The notes under the pieces: generated by a model
What the model saw: only the letters and a program-made list of their open reading frames with translations
What the model was told of the DNA's origin: nothing
Database searches by the model: none
In this document: positions 12,623 to 22,900 of the stretch, piece by piece
Layout of the letters: every line of letters begins with the position of its first letter
Numbering within the stretch: position 1 is the stretch's first letter
From: a virus
DNA: 30,826 bases
Virus record (IMG/VR): IMGVR_UViG_3300010391_000108
Location: 1-30,826 of that record
Reading direction: 5' to 3' (one strand)
Position numbers and translations under genes: made by a program

Positions 12623-12651
12623 TTGACTGACTGTGCTCTTTGTGGTATAAT
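12623..12651 (+). promoter_or_regulatory. Strong rightward sigma70-type promoter
   Basis: TTGACT (12623-12628), a 17-bp spacer ending in GTGG, and a perfect TATAAT (12646-12651). It faces away from the leftward promoter 38 bp to the left and precedes the packaging and virion genes. The predicted start, near 12658, is only about 13 bases before the first gene's ATG. Confidence 0.85.
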
Positions 12652-12670
12652 GTCTGGTTAATGGAAAAGT

Positions 12671-12850
12671 ATGACCAGAAGACTCTATCAGATGAGATGT
12701 CCCTCCTGTGGGTATGTCTACTGGTATGAGGGGGAATGTTACGAGTGGGAGCATTGTCCAATATGCCCACACAGTTCCCTTTTTGGCTGTTTTGTGGTAG
12801 GAGTGAAGGATGAGTCTCCGAGACGTAATAAAGCCGTTATCAGGTCGTAA
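12671..12850 (+). CDS. Small zinc-ribbon protein at head of the late operon
   Basis: 59 residues. CPSCGYVYWYEGECYEWEHC carries CPSC (10-13), then CPIC (29-32), the two halves of a zinc ribbon; C23 and C40 are extra. It starts about 13 bases after the predicted transcription start with only GGAAAAG upstream, so it may be translated from a nearly leaderless mRNA. Its last 41 bases overlap the small terminase gene in another frame. Small zinc ribbons in this position could regulate late transcription or help packaging, but the function is unknown. Confidence 0.6.
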   Translation: MTRRLYQMRCPSCGYVYWYEGECYEWEHCPICPHSSLFGCFVVGVKDESPRRNKAVIRS

Positions 12851-13406
12851 GAGGCACTTTTTTTTGCTTCGTGTCGCCGATATGGATACCTCTACCGCTC
12901 TGAAACTAACTGGTGTCAAGCAAGGCACATACAATAGCTGGCTTCAAAGCCAGGAGTTTGTTGCCATCTACAGGCAGCGAGATGCCCTGAACAGCGAGTA
13001 CAAACAGGAGGCTATCCAGATACTGAGGCGGGATAACCAGTTGGAGGCTGTCCTCCTTGAAGGCAAAATCATAGCCGAGATGAAGAGGGAGATTGATGAG
13101 AAGGACTATAACCTCATCCGTTCCCGCCTTGCCTGTGATGTGTATGCCAAGTTGATAACCGACCTGGATGTTATCCCTCATACACAACTCCTTACCTGGG
13201 AGCAACGAATAGGTCAGATAACGAATATTGTTAATCCCCCTCCAGTCCAGATTAGTCCTGTTATTGAGGGAGAGTTCAAACCCATCGAGGAGGAAGATGA
13301 CAAGCCTGAAACAGATAACAAGCAGGAGACAGAACATACGGAGAGCGAACTTCTCACGGACAGTGAACAAGCCACTGAACAAACTGAAGAGAAGACTGAA
13401 GAGTAA
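12810..13406 (+). CDS. Terminase small subunit, putative
   Basis: 198 residues, immediately before the large terminase gene with a 9-bp gap. Residues about 15-60 form a helix-turn-helix (RVADMDTSTALKLTGVKQGTYNSWLQSQEFVAIYRQR), the usual DNA-recognition part of small terminases. A helical oligomerisation region follows (60-140), and the last 55 residues are extremely acidic and repetitive (EEEDDKPETDNKQETEHTE). Small subunits recognise the packaging site and load the large subunit. GGAGTGAAGG precedes the ATG. The call depends on HTH plus position; sequence families of small terminases are too diverse for more. Confidence 0.7.
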   Translation: MSLRDVIKPLSGRKRHFFLLRVADMDTSTALKLTGVKQGTYNSWLQSQEFVAIYRQRDALNSEYKQEAIQILRRDNQLEAVLLEGKIIAEMKREIDEKDYNLIRSRLACDVYAKLITDLDVIPHTQLLTWEQRIGQITNIVNPPPVQISPVIEGEFKPIEEEDDKPETDNKQETEHTESELLTDSEQATEQTEEKTEE

Positions 13407-13415
13407 AGGATTATA

Positions 13416-14918
13416 GTGCATAGACTTACTGTAATTGAGCAGCTCCTTCATATTGACAATAAAAATGGAGTTGTTGTCCCCTTCAAGTTCAATAAGGTAC
13501 AGAGGTACTTTAACCAGAACAAAGGATACAGGAATATAATCCTTAAAGCCAGACAACTTGGAGCATCAAGCTCTATCTTGGCTGATATGTACTTGGACTG
13601 TATTACTATCCCACACACTTCCTGTGCGGTGGTTTCCCACGAGACCAGGGCTACCCAAAGACTTCTGGATAGAGTCCACTTCTACCATGATAGTATGGAA
13701 GAACCTAAACCCTCTGTTGGGGCTGAGAGCAGGTCTGAACTCTCTTTCCCAGAGCTTCATAGTTCTATCTATCTAGGAACTGCAGGGGCTAGAGCCTTTG
13801 GTCGGGGTGATACCATCCGCAAAGCCCTCTTGTCCGAAATTGCTTTTTATGAAGACGGGAGAAAACTTCTATCTGGTGTAGAGGATGCAGTACCATTGAC
13901 TGGGGAGCTTACCCTGGAAAGCACAGCTAATGGAGAGGTTGATGCCAATGGCGAGAACAATATCTTCCATGAGAAGTGGGTACAAGCCAGGGAGGGTAAA
14001 TCCCCCTACAAGCCCTTCTTCTTCCCCTGGTGGTTTGGGGAGGACTATGCAATCCCAAGGAATCCAGCAGACCCCAAGATACTGGAACTCTTGCCAGAGA
14101 GTGATTGGGGTGAGCTCACCTTCACTGATGAGGAGAAGGAGCTTATTGGGAGAGTTCACCTTACCGAAGACCAAATCCGATGGCGGAGATTCAAGATAAA
14201 TGAGAAGAAGGGTCTGTTCTGGATTGAGTATCCTGAGAATGAAATTGACTGTTTTATCATTACAGGAGACCCTGTCTTCGATACCGCTATCCTGACAGAC
14301 TTTGCTAACAGGTGTTATGAAGGGAAGAAGTCCCCAAAAGGGTGGAATGTGTGGTTGTCCCCAGAACCTAAGTTACGGTATGTGATAGGGGTAGATACAT
14401 CTTCTGGAGCTCCAGAGGGAAGCTACAGTGCTGCCTGTGTAGTGAATGATAGGTGGGAAGTCTGCGCTACCTTCCAGGGAAGGTTAGAGCCCCATATCCT
14501 TGCTATACTACTAAAGGAGCTTGGTATGTGGTATAATACGGCAGAATTGGTCGTTGAGAGGAACTTTACTGGGTATGCTGTGTTAGAGCAACTCCAGAGT
14601 TACCCCAACATCTCACACCAGAGAGACTTTACCACTGGGAAGATTACAACCCAGAAAGGCTGGTGGAGCAATGACCAGACGAGAAGCCTGATAATGGCAG
14701 TAACAAGGGAGCACCTTGGCAAGCTCAAGATGTGGGATGCTAACCTGGTCAGGCAGTTAAGGAGCTACCGCTATATGAAGTTGAAGACCAAGTATCGGGA
14801 GCAAGCCCAGACCTTTGATGACCTTGCCATAGCGTTAATGCTGGCTGTAACCGAGCGTAAAGTGGCTGGTACTGCCAGAGGCTACGTAGGAAATATTCCT
14901 GGCTGGACAAGCTGGTAG
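13416..14918 (+). CDS. Terminase large subunit
   Basis: 500 residues, GTG start with AAAGGA upstream. ATPase part: an adenine-type N-terminus (FKFNKVQRYF), a deviant Walker A KARQLGASS (44-52, with no Lys before the S/T, as in the KARQLGFS-type terminases), the Walker B-like LLSEIAFYED (about 136-145) and the coupling LTLESTANGE. Nuclease part (RNase H-like): GVDTSSG (about 324-330), VVERNFTG (about 377-384) and FDDLAIALMLA (about 466-476), giving the acidic triad. It packages DNA into procapsids with ATP and cuts the concatemer. Followed by the portal gene after 8 bp. Confidence 0.92.
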   Translation: MHRLTVIEQLLHIDNKNGVVVPFKFNKVQRYFNQNKGYRNIILKARQLGASSSILADMYLDCITIPHTSCAVVSHETRATQRLLDRVHFYHDSMEEPKPSVGAESRSELSFPELHSSIYLGTAGARAFGRGDTIRKALLSEIAFYEDGRKLLSGVEDAVPLTGELTLESTANGEVDANGENNIFHEKWVQAREGKSPYKPFFFPWWFGEDYAIPRNPADPKILELLPESDWGELTFTDEEKELIGRVHLTEDQIRWRRFKINEKKGLFWIEYPENEIDCFIITGDPVFDTAILTDFANRCYEGKKSPKGWNVWLSPEPKLRYVIGVDTSSGAPEGSYSAACVVNDRWEVCATFQGRLEPHILAILLKELGMWYNTAELVVERNFTGYAVLEQLQSYPNISHQRDFTTGKITTQKGWWSNDQTRSLIMAVTREHLGKLKMWDANLVRQLRSYRYMKLKTKYREQAQTFDDLAIALMLAVTERKVAGTARGYVGNIPGWTSW

Positions 14919-14926
14919 GAGGCTCT

Positions 14927-16684
14927 ATGAATGATACTGAACTAGCCAATCTGAAGACAGAGATAGCCAATGCCAAGCTCTTCTGGGGTCAGCGTAATCT
15001 GAAGTTCCAGGACTGGTATCAGATACTCATATTGGTAGATGTCTTGAAGAGCAAGGGTATGGAGACCTACGTTAGTAATGAGCCTATGACCTTCTACAAT
15101 ATGGCTCACTACCTGTTGACTAAAGGTACGCTATCCCATACTACTCCTATTGCCAATGAGTCAGCCATAGAGCTGGACAGGATGGCTAAAATCCATAGAG
15201 GCTGTGAGTATATGTGGAAGGTGATAGACAGGGAGAGGCAGCTTGCTGGGGGTCAGACCTACATAGATGACCTGTCCTTCTATATGCTGGTACTTGGCTG
15301 GTATGCTGCAGTAAACCAGTACAGCAAGGATACAGGACTGCTGAAGACTCAGATATGGAATCCCTATGAGGTCTATCCTACCTATGCGAATAACAGGCTG
15401 GTATCTTGTACCCATTCCTATCCTATCACGGAACAGGAGGCTGGGCTCAAGGCTGTTGAGAATGGCTGGGACTACACTGTAAGAGGGACACCTACAGCTT
15501 CCGTTATCCTTGATGATTACTTCCGCTATGTTCCAGGCAGCGGTCTGTACAACATTATCTTCCTGGATGGCAAGGATGTTACTGGTTGGGTAGCTAGACC
15601 AGATATGCAGGTACTGGTATCCCCCATTGGTGGCTTCCCAGACAAGGGTGCTCTTATCAAGAGTGGGAAGACTGACTGGCGGAGACTGGTAGGTCGTAGT
15701 ATCTTTGTTACCAACGAGAGTGTGACTGCCCATTTCAACAAGTGGAAGAGCATGATTTCCCAGATACTGAGGGACACTGCACAGCCTGTAACACAGGAGT
15801 TCAGTGCTTCTCCACAGGCTACACCAGAGCAACTGAGGGAGCGGGGTGCTCTGTTCCATTATGCTCCTGGTGAAGCAGGTCTCCAGCGTGTGCCTCCCCC
15901 AGCTATCCCCCTTGAAGTCCAAGCCCACATGATAGAGCAGCGGAGGGAGATACAGAAGGGCAGCTTCAATGATGCTACCTATGGGATGGTGGAGGGTCAG
16001 GCAGGTTATTCCCTGAGTCTCCTGGCTTCCTCATCCGCCAACCAGATACTGTACCCCTATATGGATGCCAAGCACTTTGTAGTGTCAGAGTCTGATAAGT
16101 TCTGGTTATCCCATACCAAGTTATCTGGTAAGGTCTTCCAGATTAAGGGTAAGTTCATTGAGAAGCTAGAGCCAAAGGAGATACCAGAGGATGTGTACAT
16201 TGAGGTAGATAGCACAGTGGCTACTCCGAAGGACTGGATGGAGAGAGGCACGATAGCCAATATGCTGGACAAGCACCTTGATGAGTCCACTATCATCACG
16301 GAAATCTATGGGATGACTGACCCCCAGGCTATCAAGAGGCGGAGAGACCTTGACTTGATGCTTAACCATCCGATGTCCCAGCTGGTAAAGCTCATAGCTG
16401 GCTACCAAGCCCACGCAGACTACCTTGATAACCGAGGGGATAGCAGACAAGCTACCCTCTTCCGTAAGGCTGCCCAGATGATGGAGTTACAGCTTGGTGC
16501 TCCAGCCCCTGGTCAGGGACAGCCAGCTGATATGTCCAGGATACAAGCCCAGAGAACTGCTGGAGCTCCAGAGGCAGTTAACAGGGTTAATCCAGCGGTA
16601 TCCCCCCCAGAAGCACAGACTGGCTTTTCTCCCCAGCAATTAAGACGCTCTATTGGTAGAGGAAGTCTCCGAGGGATAGGGTAA
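14927..16684 (+). CDS. Portal protein
   Basis: 585 residues, directly after the large terminase with AGGAGG a few bases before the ATG. Typical portal features are visible: an N-terminal helical part, a long mixed core with repeated Trp/Tyr and charged loops (MAKIHRGCEYMWKVIDRERQLAG; NPYEVYPTYANNRLV), a long helix near 430-500, and a disordered Pro/Gln/Ala-rich C-terminus (APAPGQGQPADMSRIQAQR). Portals form the dodecamer through which DNA enters and leaves. The call rests mainly on size and position between terminase and the head genes. Confidence 0.8.
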   Translation: MNDTELANLKTEIANAKLFWGQRNLKFQDWYQILILVDVLKSKGMETYVSNEPMTFYNMAHYLLTKGTLSHTTPIANESAIELDRMAKIHRGCEYMWKVIDRERQLAGGQTYIDDLSFYMLVLGWYAAVNQYSKDTGLLKTQIWNPYEVYPTYANNRLVSCTHSYPITEQEAGLKAVENGWDYTVRGTPTASVILDDYFRYVPGSGLYNIIFLDGKDVTGWVARPDMQVLVSPIGGFPDKGALIKSGKTDWRRLVGRSIFVTNESVTAHFNKWKSMISQILRDTAQPVTQEFSASPQATPEQLRERGALFHYAPGEAGLQRVPPPAIPLEVQAHMIEQRREIQKGSFNDATYGMVEGQAGYSLSLLASSSANQILYPYMDAKHFVVSESDKFWLSHTKLSGKVFQIKGKFIEKLEPKEIPEDVYIEVDSTVATPKDWMERGTIANMLDKHLDESTIITEIYGMTDPQAIKRRRDLDLMLNHPMSQLVKLIAGYQAHADYLDNRGDSRQATLFRKAAQMMELQLGAPAPGQGQPADMSRIQAQRTAGAPEAVNRVNPAVSPPEAQTGFSPQQLRRSIGRGSLRGIG

Positions 16685-16688
16685 TGTT

Positions 16689-16967
16689 ATGGATTGGAAG
16701 AAATGGCTTACCTTCAACCCATATAAGAAACTTTGGAGTATAGTTGGTGGGCGTCCCTGGACATATATCTACAGGGACATCTACCGTGAGTATGAGTACT
16801 TTATCCAGTTACAGTGGTTCTGGACTGGTATAGCTGTCTACTGGTATATGGGTTTCCCTGTACCTCTTAAAGCTATACTGATATTCTGGCTTGTTTACAC
16901 CTTTGGATACATCAATGGACACTTCTTTTGGGGTGGTAATATAAAGAAAGGTCAAAAGGGGGGATAA
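16689..16967 (+). CDS. Small membrane protein
   Basis: 92 residues. At least two hydrophobic segments are visible: WFWTGIAVYWYMGFPVPL (about 44-61) and AILIFWLVYTFGYINGHFFWG (about 63-83), very rich in Trp/Tyr/Phe, with a basic tail. It starts four bases after the portal stop and ends three bases before the giant gene. A membrane protein here may be a virion component acting in DNA ejection, or a holin-like protein; neither is shown by the sequence. Confidence 0.65.
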   Translation: MDWKKWLTFNPYKKLWSIVGGRPWTYIYRDIYREYEYFIQLQWFWTGIAVYWYMGFPVPLKAILIFWLVYTFGYINGHFFWGGNIKKGQKGG

Positions 16968-16970
16968 GAG

Positions 16971-19900
16971 ATGCCTGACCCAATTTTCCCAAAGTTCCCG
17001 ACTTCGTTCTCACCAGAGGATGAAGACAGGATTAAGCAGCTTGAAGACCAGAGGAAGTCTCTCTCCCAAGCCTACAATGTCAAGTTCTCCCCAGAGGCTT
17101 GGGCTAAGACTTCTGCTCCTGAGAAGTTTGCAAGGGGAATAGCCCCATCCTGGCTTATTGCTCCTGCCAGAATCCTTACTCCTGGGGTGGAAGAGACCAC
17201 TGAGTTTGGCTTTACCCCTGAACAGTTCCAGGAGAAATCCCTAGCCATTGAGCAGGAATATAGGGAACTATCCAGAAAGCAGAAGGTTACAGAGCTTCTT
17301 CCTGGTATCCAAGCTGATGTCCTTGTAGCAGCCTTAGCTGGTAAGCCTATAACAACTCTTGAAGACTTGAAGCACACCTTCCCTGAACTCCAGACAGACT
17401 TCAATGAACAGGAAATAAACTACCTGTCAAGAATGACCCAGGCATTGCTCCAGGCTACTCCTGAACAGATAGCCAGTGGGGAAGTCTTTGCCTATGAGCC
17501 TAACCAGCTTCCTGTAACCGAGGAGGATATTGATGCTCTGGCAAAGGCTGGTATCAAAGACCCTAGATTTATCCACGCCTCTGTGGAGTTCTCCAAAGAC
17601 CTTGAAGGTGTAACACAGGCATTGAAGGATGCCTACCCGTCACAGACTCCAGATGAGGAAGTCAAGAAAGCCCTCAGTGCCAAGCTCAAGGCTTACTTCC
17701 AGCAGAGGAATGTGGAGCTTGGGATTACTACAGGGGGAGATACCAAGCAAGCTATCATAGACCAGCACACCAAGATAGCAGAGAAGGCTGGGACAGCTAT
17801 GACCCTTGTAGGTGAAGACGGTCAGCTGGTATCAGCCAGAAAGAGGTCTGATGGCACAGTCTATGTAGGGGATGAGCTTGTTGGCTATGCTGATGCTAAG
17901 GGTAATGTTGTTGGCTTCAATCTGCAAGGTCAACCTGTAACTACTCCAGAAGAACAAGAACTTCTGGTCAAGGATTACCTGGATGCCTTGTATGTGGCTA
18001 ACCAGCAAGCAGGTCTTGGTCTAAGGAACTTCTTCACCACTATCCTCCCAGACACACTCCTTAATATTGCTGAGAAAGCTGCTCCTGTCATCTACATTGC
18101 TGATGAGAAAGCTAAGGAAGCTCGCCTTAGACAGATACAGGATGTGCGGGAAGACCTTAAAGCAAGATATGAGAAGAGCCAGCTGGAATATAATACCTGG
18201 ATTAAGGAGAACCCAGACCTTGCCCCCAGACCAGAGTGGGTATCTGACCCAGAGAAGAATCCTAAGAGCTTTATCAATCCAGGCAGAATAGGGTATGTCA
18301 TCTTCAGTAATGCCCCCTTGATGGTTGCAGCCTTAGCCACTACCCTTGCAACTACAGTGGTTTCAGGAGGTAATATAGTCCTGGGTTCTTATGCTGGGGC
18401 TGCAGTAATGACCCCTTCTATGACAGCCAGCATTGTTGATGATGCTGTGGAGTCTGGTGCTAACTTTGAGGATGCCACTACCCTTGGCACAGTCGTTGGT
18501 CTAGCTTCTGGAATGGTGGAGATATTCCCCGCAACAGTGGCTATGAGTATCATAAGTCCTACTGTAATGAGACTCTTCAAGCAGGAGTTCAGGAAGGAAG
18601 CTGTTACCCAGGTGGTCAAGGGTCTTATGGCTAGGGGTATTATTGGGGTTGGCATAAAGGCAGCTACCAATATGCTCAAGATTAGTGCTACCGAAATCTT
18701 GGAAGAGAATATCCAGCAGATAATGCAGAACGCCTATGTGAAGGTCTACAATGACAATAGGGGGGTCTTTGATGGTTTACTACAGACAACCATTGATACC
18801 TTCTGGGCAGTAGCCCCCTTATCGTTCATGGGGGGTGTCACATCCTATATGGATATGAAGCGTAACCTACCCCCCAAGGTGCAAGCCCAAATAGAAGCTA
18901 TCGCTACCCCCTTGAAGGGTACAGGTCTTACGGAGGAACACGCTGAGGCTGTGGCTCTGGCACAGGTTATGGAGACTGAGACTGGTCAGGCACAAGTCCA
19001 GCAAGCAGTGGAGAAGGCTGTTGATACTTCTCCCCCTTCAGAAGCTATTACCAGACTGACTAAGGAATCAGACTCTCTCAATCGAGACCTAGAAGAGATG
19101 CGGACTAGACTTGTAAAGAGAGAGAAAGACCTTCCTCTTGCAAGGAACAGGGAAGAAACGGATATAATCCAGTCCGATATTGATACTATGCGGGAGAGTG
19201 TAAGCGATATTAAGGCAGAACTTAGGTCAACTAATGCCAGACTGAGGAAGGTCAAGAAGGCTGTTACTCCCATACCCAAAGTGGGTAAGATAATACCCGA
19301 AGTGGGTATACCCGCTGAGGTTGCACCTGTCCCAGAGGTTACAAAAACAGCTTGGGAAATGACAGTAAAGGAAAGATTTGACAAGGCTGACATCATCCGA
19401 CAAAAGGCGATAGAAGCCCAGAAAAGGGTGGATGACCTACTCAATAAAACTGAGGAACTGCGGAAGAATAAACCAGTTGGTTGGCAAGAGGCAAGAGAAA
19501 AAGCCAATAAAGAAATATTTAAAATCCAAGATGAAATGAAGGCTATGGCAGACGAGATAACGGAGTTACAGACTCCTACTGCCCCCAAAGCAGATACACC
19601 TGAAGTTTCTCCAGTAGAACCTTCCCCCATATTGCAGATTTTAGCCAGGAATGTTGGGATAGCTGCTGGTGAAGCACTGGTTGATAAGACTCCTTTCGCA
19701 GAGGGTGGTAGAGCTGAAATACCCCTTATTACAGTTCAATCAGTATCTGCCAAGATAATAGCCAATGAGCGTCTATCCGTAGAGGAGACCCAGTTCTACA
19801 ATAACAATGTGGATGCTGTGGAGACCCTCTTGGAGGAGGAGTTCAAGAGACTCCAGACACCTGACTCCTTAGTTCCTTCCATTATTGATAAGATACTTAC

Positions 19901-22900
19901 CAGCAAGAGGCTTACTGAGGAAGAGACTCAGTTCTATAATGACCATTCAGAAATCATAGAGAATATCCTGAAGATAGATGAGTTTAAGGGGGAGGCTACC
20001 CTTAGACGTCTTATTCCAGACCTTACCTATGACCCTTCAGTAGCTAGACCCAAGCTCCCTGACCTGGATGAGGAACTAGCAAGGTTTGACACTGCCTTGA
20101 CCAACAATCCAGACATCAAAGCTCTTATTCGCCCTAACAAGGAACTGAAGTCCTTGCGGGATGCAGCCAGGGATACAATCACAAGTCTTCGTACTGATAT
20201 AGAGATAGCCTTGGAAGAGAAAGCTATCCCTAAGAAGAAGCTATCCAAGGAAGAGAAGAAGGATAGGAGGGAGTTCATAGCTGACAAGGAGAAGCAGCTA
20301 AGGGAGATTGGTAAGAAGGCGGGTCTAAGGTCTCGTGACCTCCTTGCTAAAGGTTGGGGAGATTTGACTATAAGGGAGCAATCCCAAGTTACCCTCTCCT
20401 TTGTCCCTGACCATTCCATTTCTTCAGGTGTTGTTGATGATTTGAGGGATACAGCCCTTGTCTTCTCCTCAATGGAGAAAGAGACTGGTCTTCCCTTTCT
20501 CCATCACCTTGAGAGAATGGAGACTATCAGAACCTACTGCCTTCGCTTGCAGGATGAGTACTTTAAGAGAATAGTGAATGTCCCAAGGTGGAGGAAGATA
20601 GTCAGGGATAACAAGAAGATGGCTCAGGTAGCCCTTATCATAGACTCCAGGAGACCTGGCTCTAAGACAGTGGTTAAGCCTCCTGTTACCGAGGAAGAGC
20701 TTCTTATGGTTGAAGTAGCCAATGGTATAGAGACTGTCTTCAAGGAGTGGCAGCCTATTGTCAGATTCCAGAGGTTCATAGAAGCCTATGAGGAGAGTTC
20801 CAATGTAGAGGCTATCCATGCTAAGATACCTGATGCTCCTATTGCAGATATTGAGGCAGCCAGGAACTTGATGGAGACCCAGGGGGAAGATGCTCTTTGG
20901 AGATTCCTCAGTGATAAGGAGTGGGGCGTCTACAAGAGTGGTTATAGCCCCTGGAGAATCAGTCAGCCTAACCTGGAACTGGATGAGCCCAGTTGGTCTA
21001 TGGTGAGAGGGGCTAACTACCTTATGTCCAGAGATTCTACTCAGATGCCCTGGGAAGCCCAGAAGGGTCTTCTTAGAACTTATGACTCCTATAACTTCGC
21101 TATGGCTATGAGGTACTTTCTTCGGAGAGAAGTTCAAGACTTGGCTGATACCTTCAAGGTGTCCTGGGATAAGTGGACTGACCCTAACCACGTTCAGGGA
21201 TATATCAGGAAGTATCTTAGGGCAGCCCAAGGCTTCCCTGATGAGGATGCTCATGTCATGCTCAGGATAATGAGGAAACTGCAGAGCTGGTCTCACCCGA
21301 ACATATTCTGGCATCCTTTTGTTGGGACTAGAAATGTTATTCAGGGTGCGTGGAGTCATCCTTACAGGTCAGAGCTAATTAAGTCTTTATGGAAGTACAA
21401 TAAACTTCCTGCTGACTTCAGGTATCAAGCCGAAGAAAGACGTGCTACTGTGCTTGACCAGTCTGGTAGACCCCTCAGAAACTGGATGTTCCAGGATGAG
21501 GAAATAAACATACTTGGGGAAGTGCCTGATTGGGTTGAGAAAGCCTTCCTCCCCTTCAAGTTTGTTTCCAAGGGCTTTGACTTCCTTGCTGCCCAGACAG
21601 CCAAGATACCTACGATTGCCATTACTGATAAAATATCCAGGTCAGCTTCCTATCATGCTTCACTTGTTAAGGCTTGGGATGCTACAGAGCAATACAGGAT
21701 AGACCAGAACGCCCAGAAGTGGTTTGATAACTCAGGCATAAATAGTGGCTATATCTCAAGGGAACAGCAAGAGCATATATTGGGTTTGTTTGCTCTTAAA
21801 GAAGATAAGGTGTCTTGGGCTATTTCTGGTCTTCAGGACATTACTGGTTACAGGGCAGCTGTCATCAGGATTGCGGAGGAGACCACCAACAGGACTCTGT
21901 ATCTGTATGATAAAGCAGCTGCAGCTGGTGTTCATCGTGGTGGTGGGAGAACTTTCTCCAGCCTCTTCACCTTCTCAAGAAGTACAATCCAGATGTATGG
22001 GATGCAGTTTGCCAGAGCCCTCAGCAAGGACTCCACAGTAAGTGAAAGACTTGCTGCTACCAAGAATATTGTCTTACTTTGGCTTACTGGAGAGATACTC
22101 AGTTCCCTCCTTTCCTTTGCTTCAGGAAGAAGGAGCAAGGAGTACACAGTAGTCAATACCCTTACCTGGTCTTTCGGTGGTCTTGGGATTGGTATAGCTC
22201 GTGATACCTTTGACTTCTTGGCGGATATTGCCCTGGCTTCCTTCGGGGATGATGAGGATAAGGAGCGTGTTACATCTCGTATCCCTGCAGAGGCATCCAG
22301 ACTTGGGAATGTCCTACTTGGCTTCTACAGCTTCACTATGGATGCCATAGAAGCTGCTACCGATGAACAGAAGGGTCTTGACATAAGGTGGTTCAGACAG
22401 GTAAGGGCTCTCTTTGATGAGAACTATACTCCTGAACAGAAGGAGAAAGCTGAGAGGGATACTCTCCAGATAGTCCAGAAAATCCTTATGGGGGCAGATG
22501 CCCCTGACCCAGACATCTTTGAGAGGACAATGGAGACTCTTACCAAGGAAGAAGACAGGCTAGGGGAGGTTGGTGTTAAAGGGGACTTCTATACCCTTGG
22601 GGACTTTGGCAGCAAGGTAGAAGCCTCAACAAAGATTATCCCTGAATATCTTCTTACTGAAGAAGCAGGGTTCTCAGACCTGGCACTCTTCTATTTACAG
22701 TCCAGAGATAGATGGGCAGAACTCTATACCCTCCCATCAGAGGAAAGACCTGAGTGGAGGAAGAACCACGTTGAGGAGGAAGCTATGCTCCTCTTCTGGG
22801 AGAAGAATGATAAGTCTGTCTTCAGGATTGGAAGCAGAGAATGGCAGGAGTCAAGGGCTCTAATCAAGATGTGGCTGGACAGGTACAAGATAGACAGGTC

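Noticed and set aside
12906-13556. Minus-strand frame of 216 residues
   Set aside because: Antisense to the small terminase and the start of the large terminase; hydrophobic composition reflects acidic codons on the other strand.
14509-14537. TGGTATAAT inside the large terminase gene
   Set aside because: Perfect extended -10 but no -35 at 17 bp (TACTAA); the bases encode conserved-looking protein (W-Y-N).
15161-15928. Minus-strand frame of 255 residues
   Set aside because: Entirely antisense to the portal gene, Ser/Leu/Ile-rich shadow translation without a binding site.
20469-21359. Minus-strand frame of 296 residues
   Set aside because: Antisense to the giant virion gene, caused by low stop frequency in that frame; no motifs.
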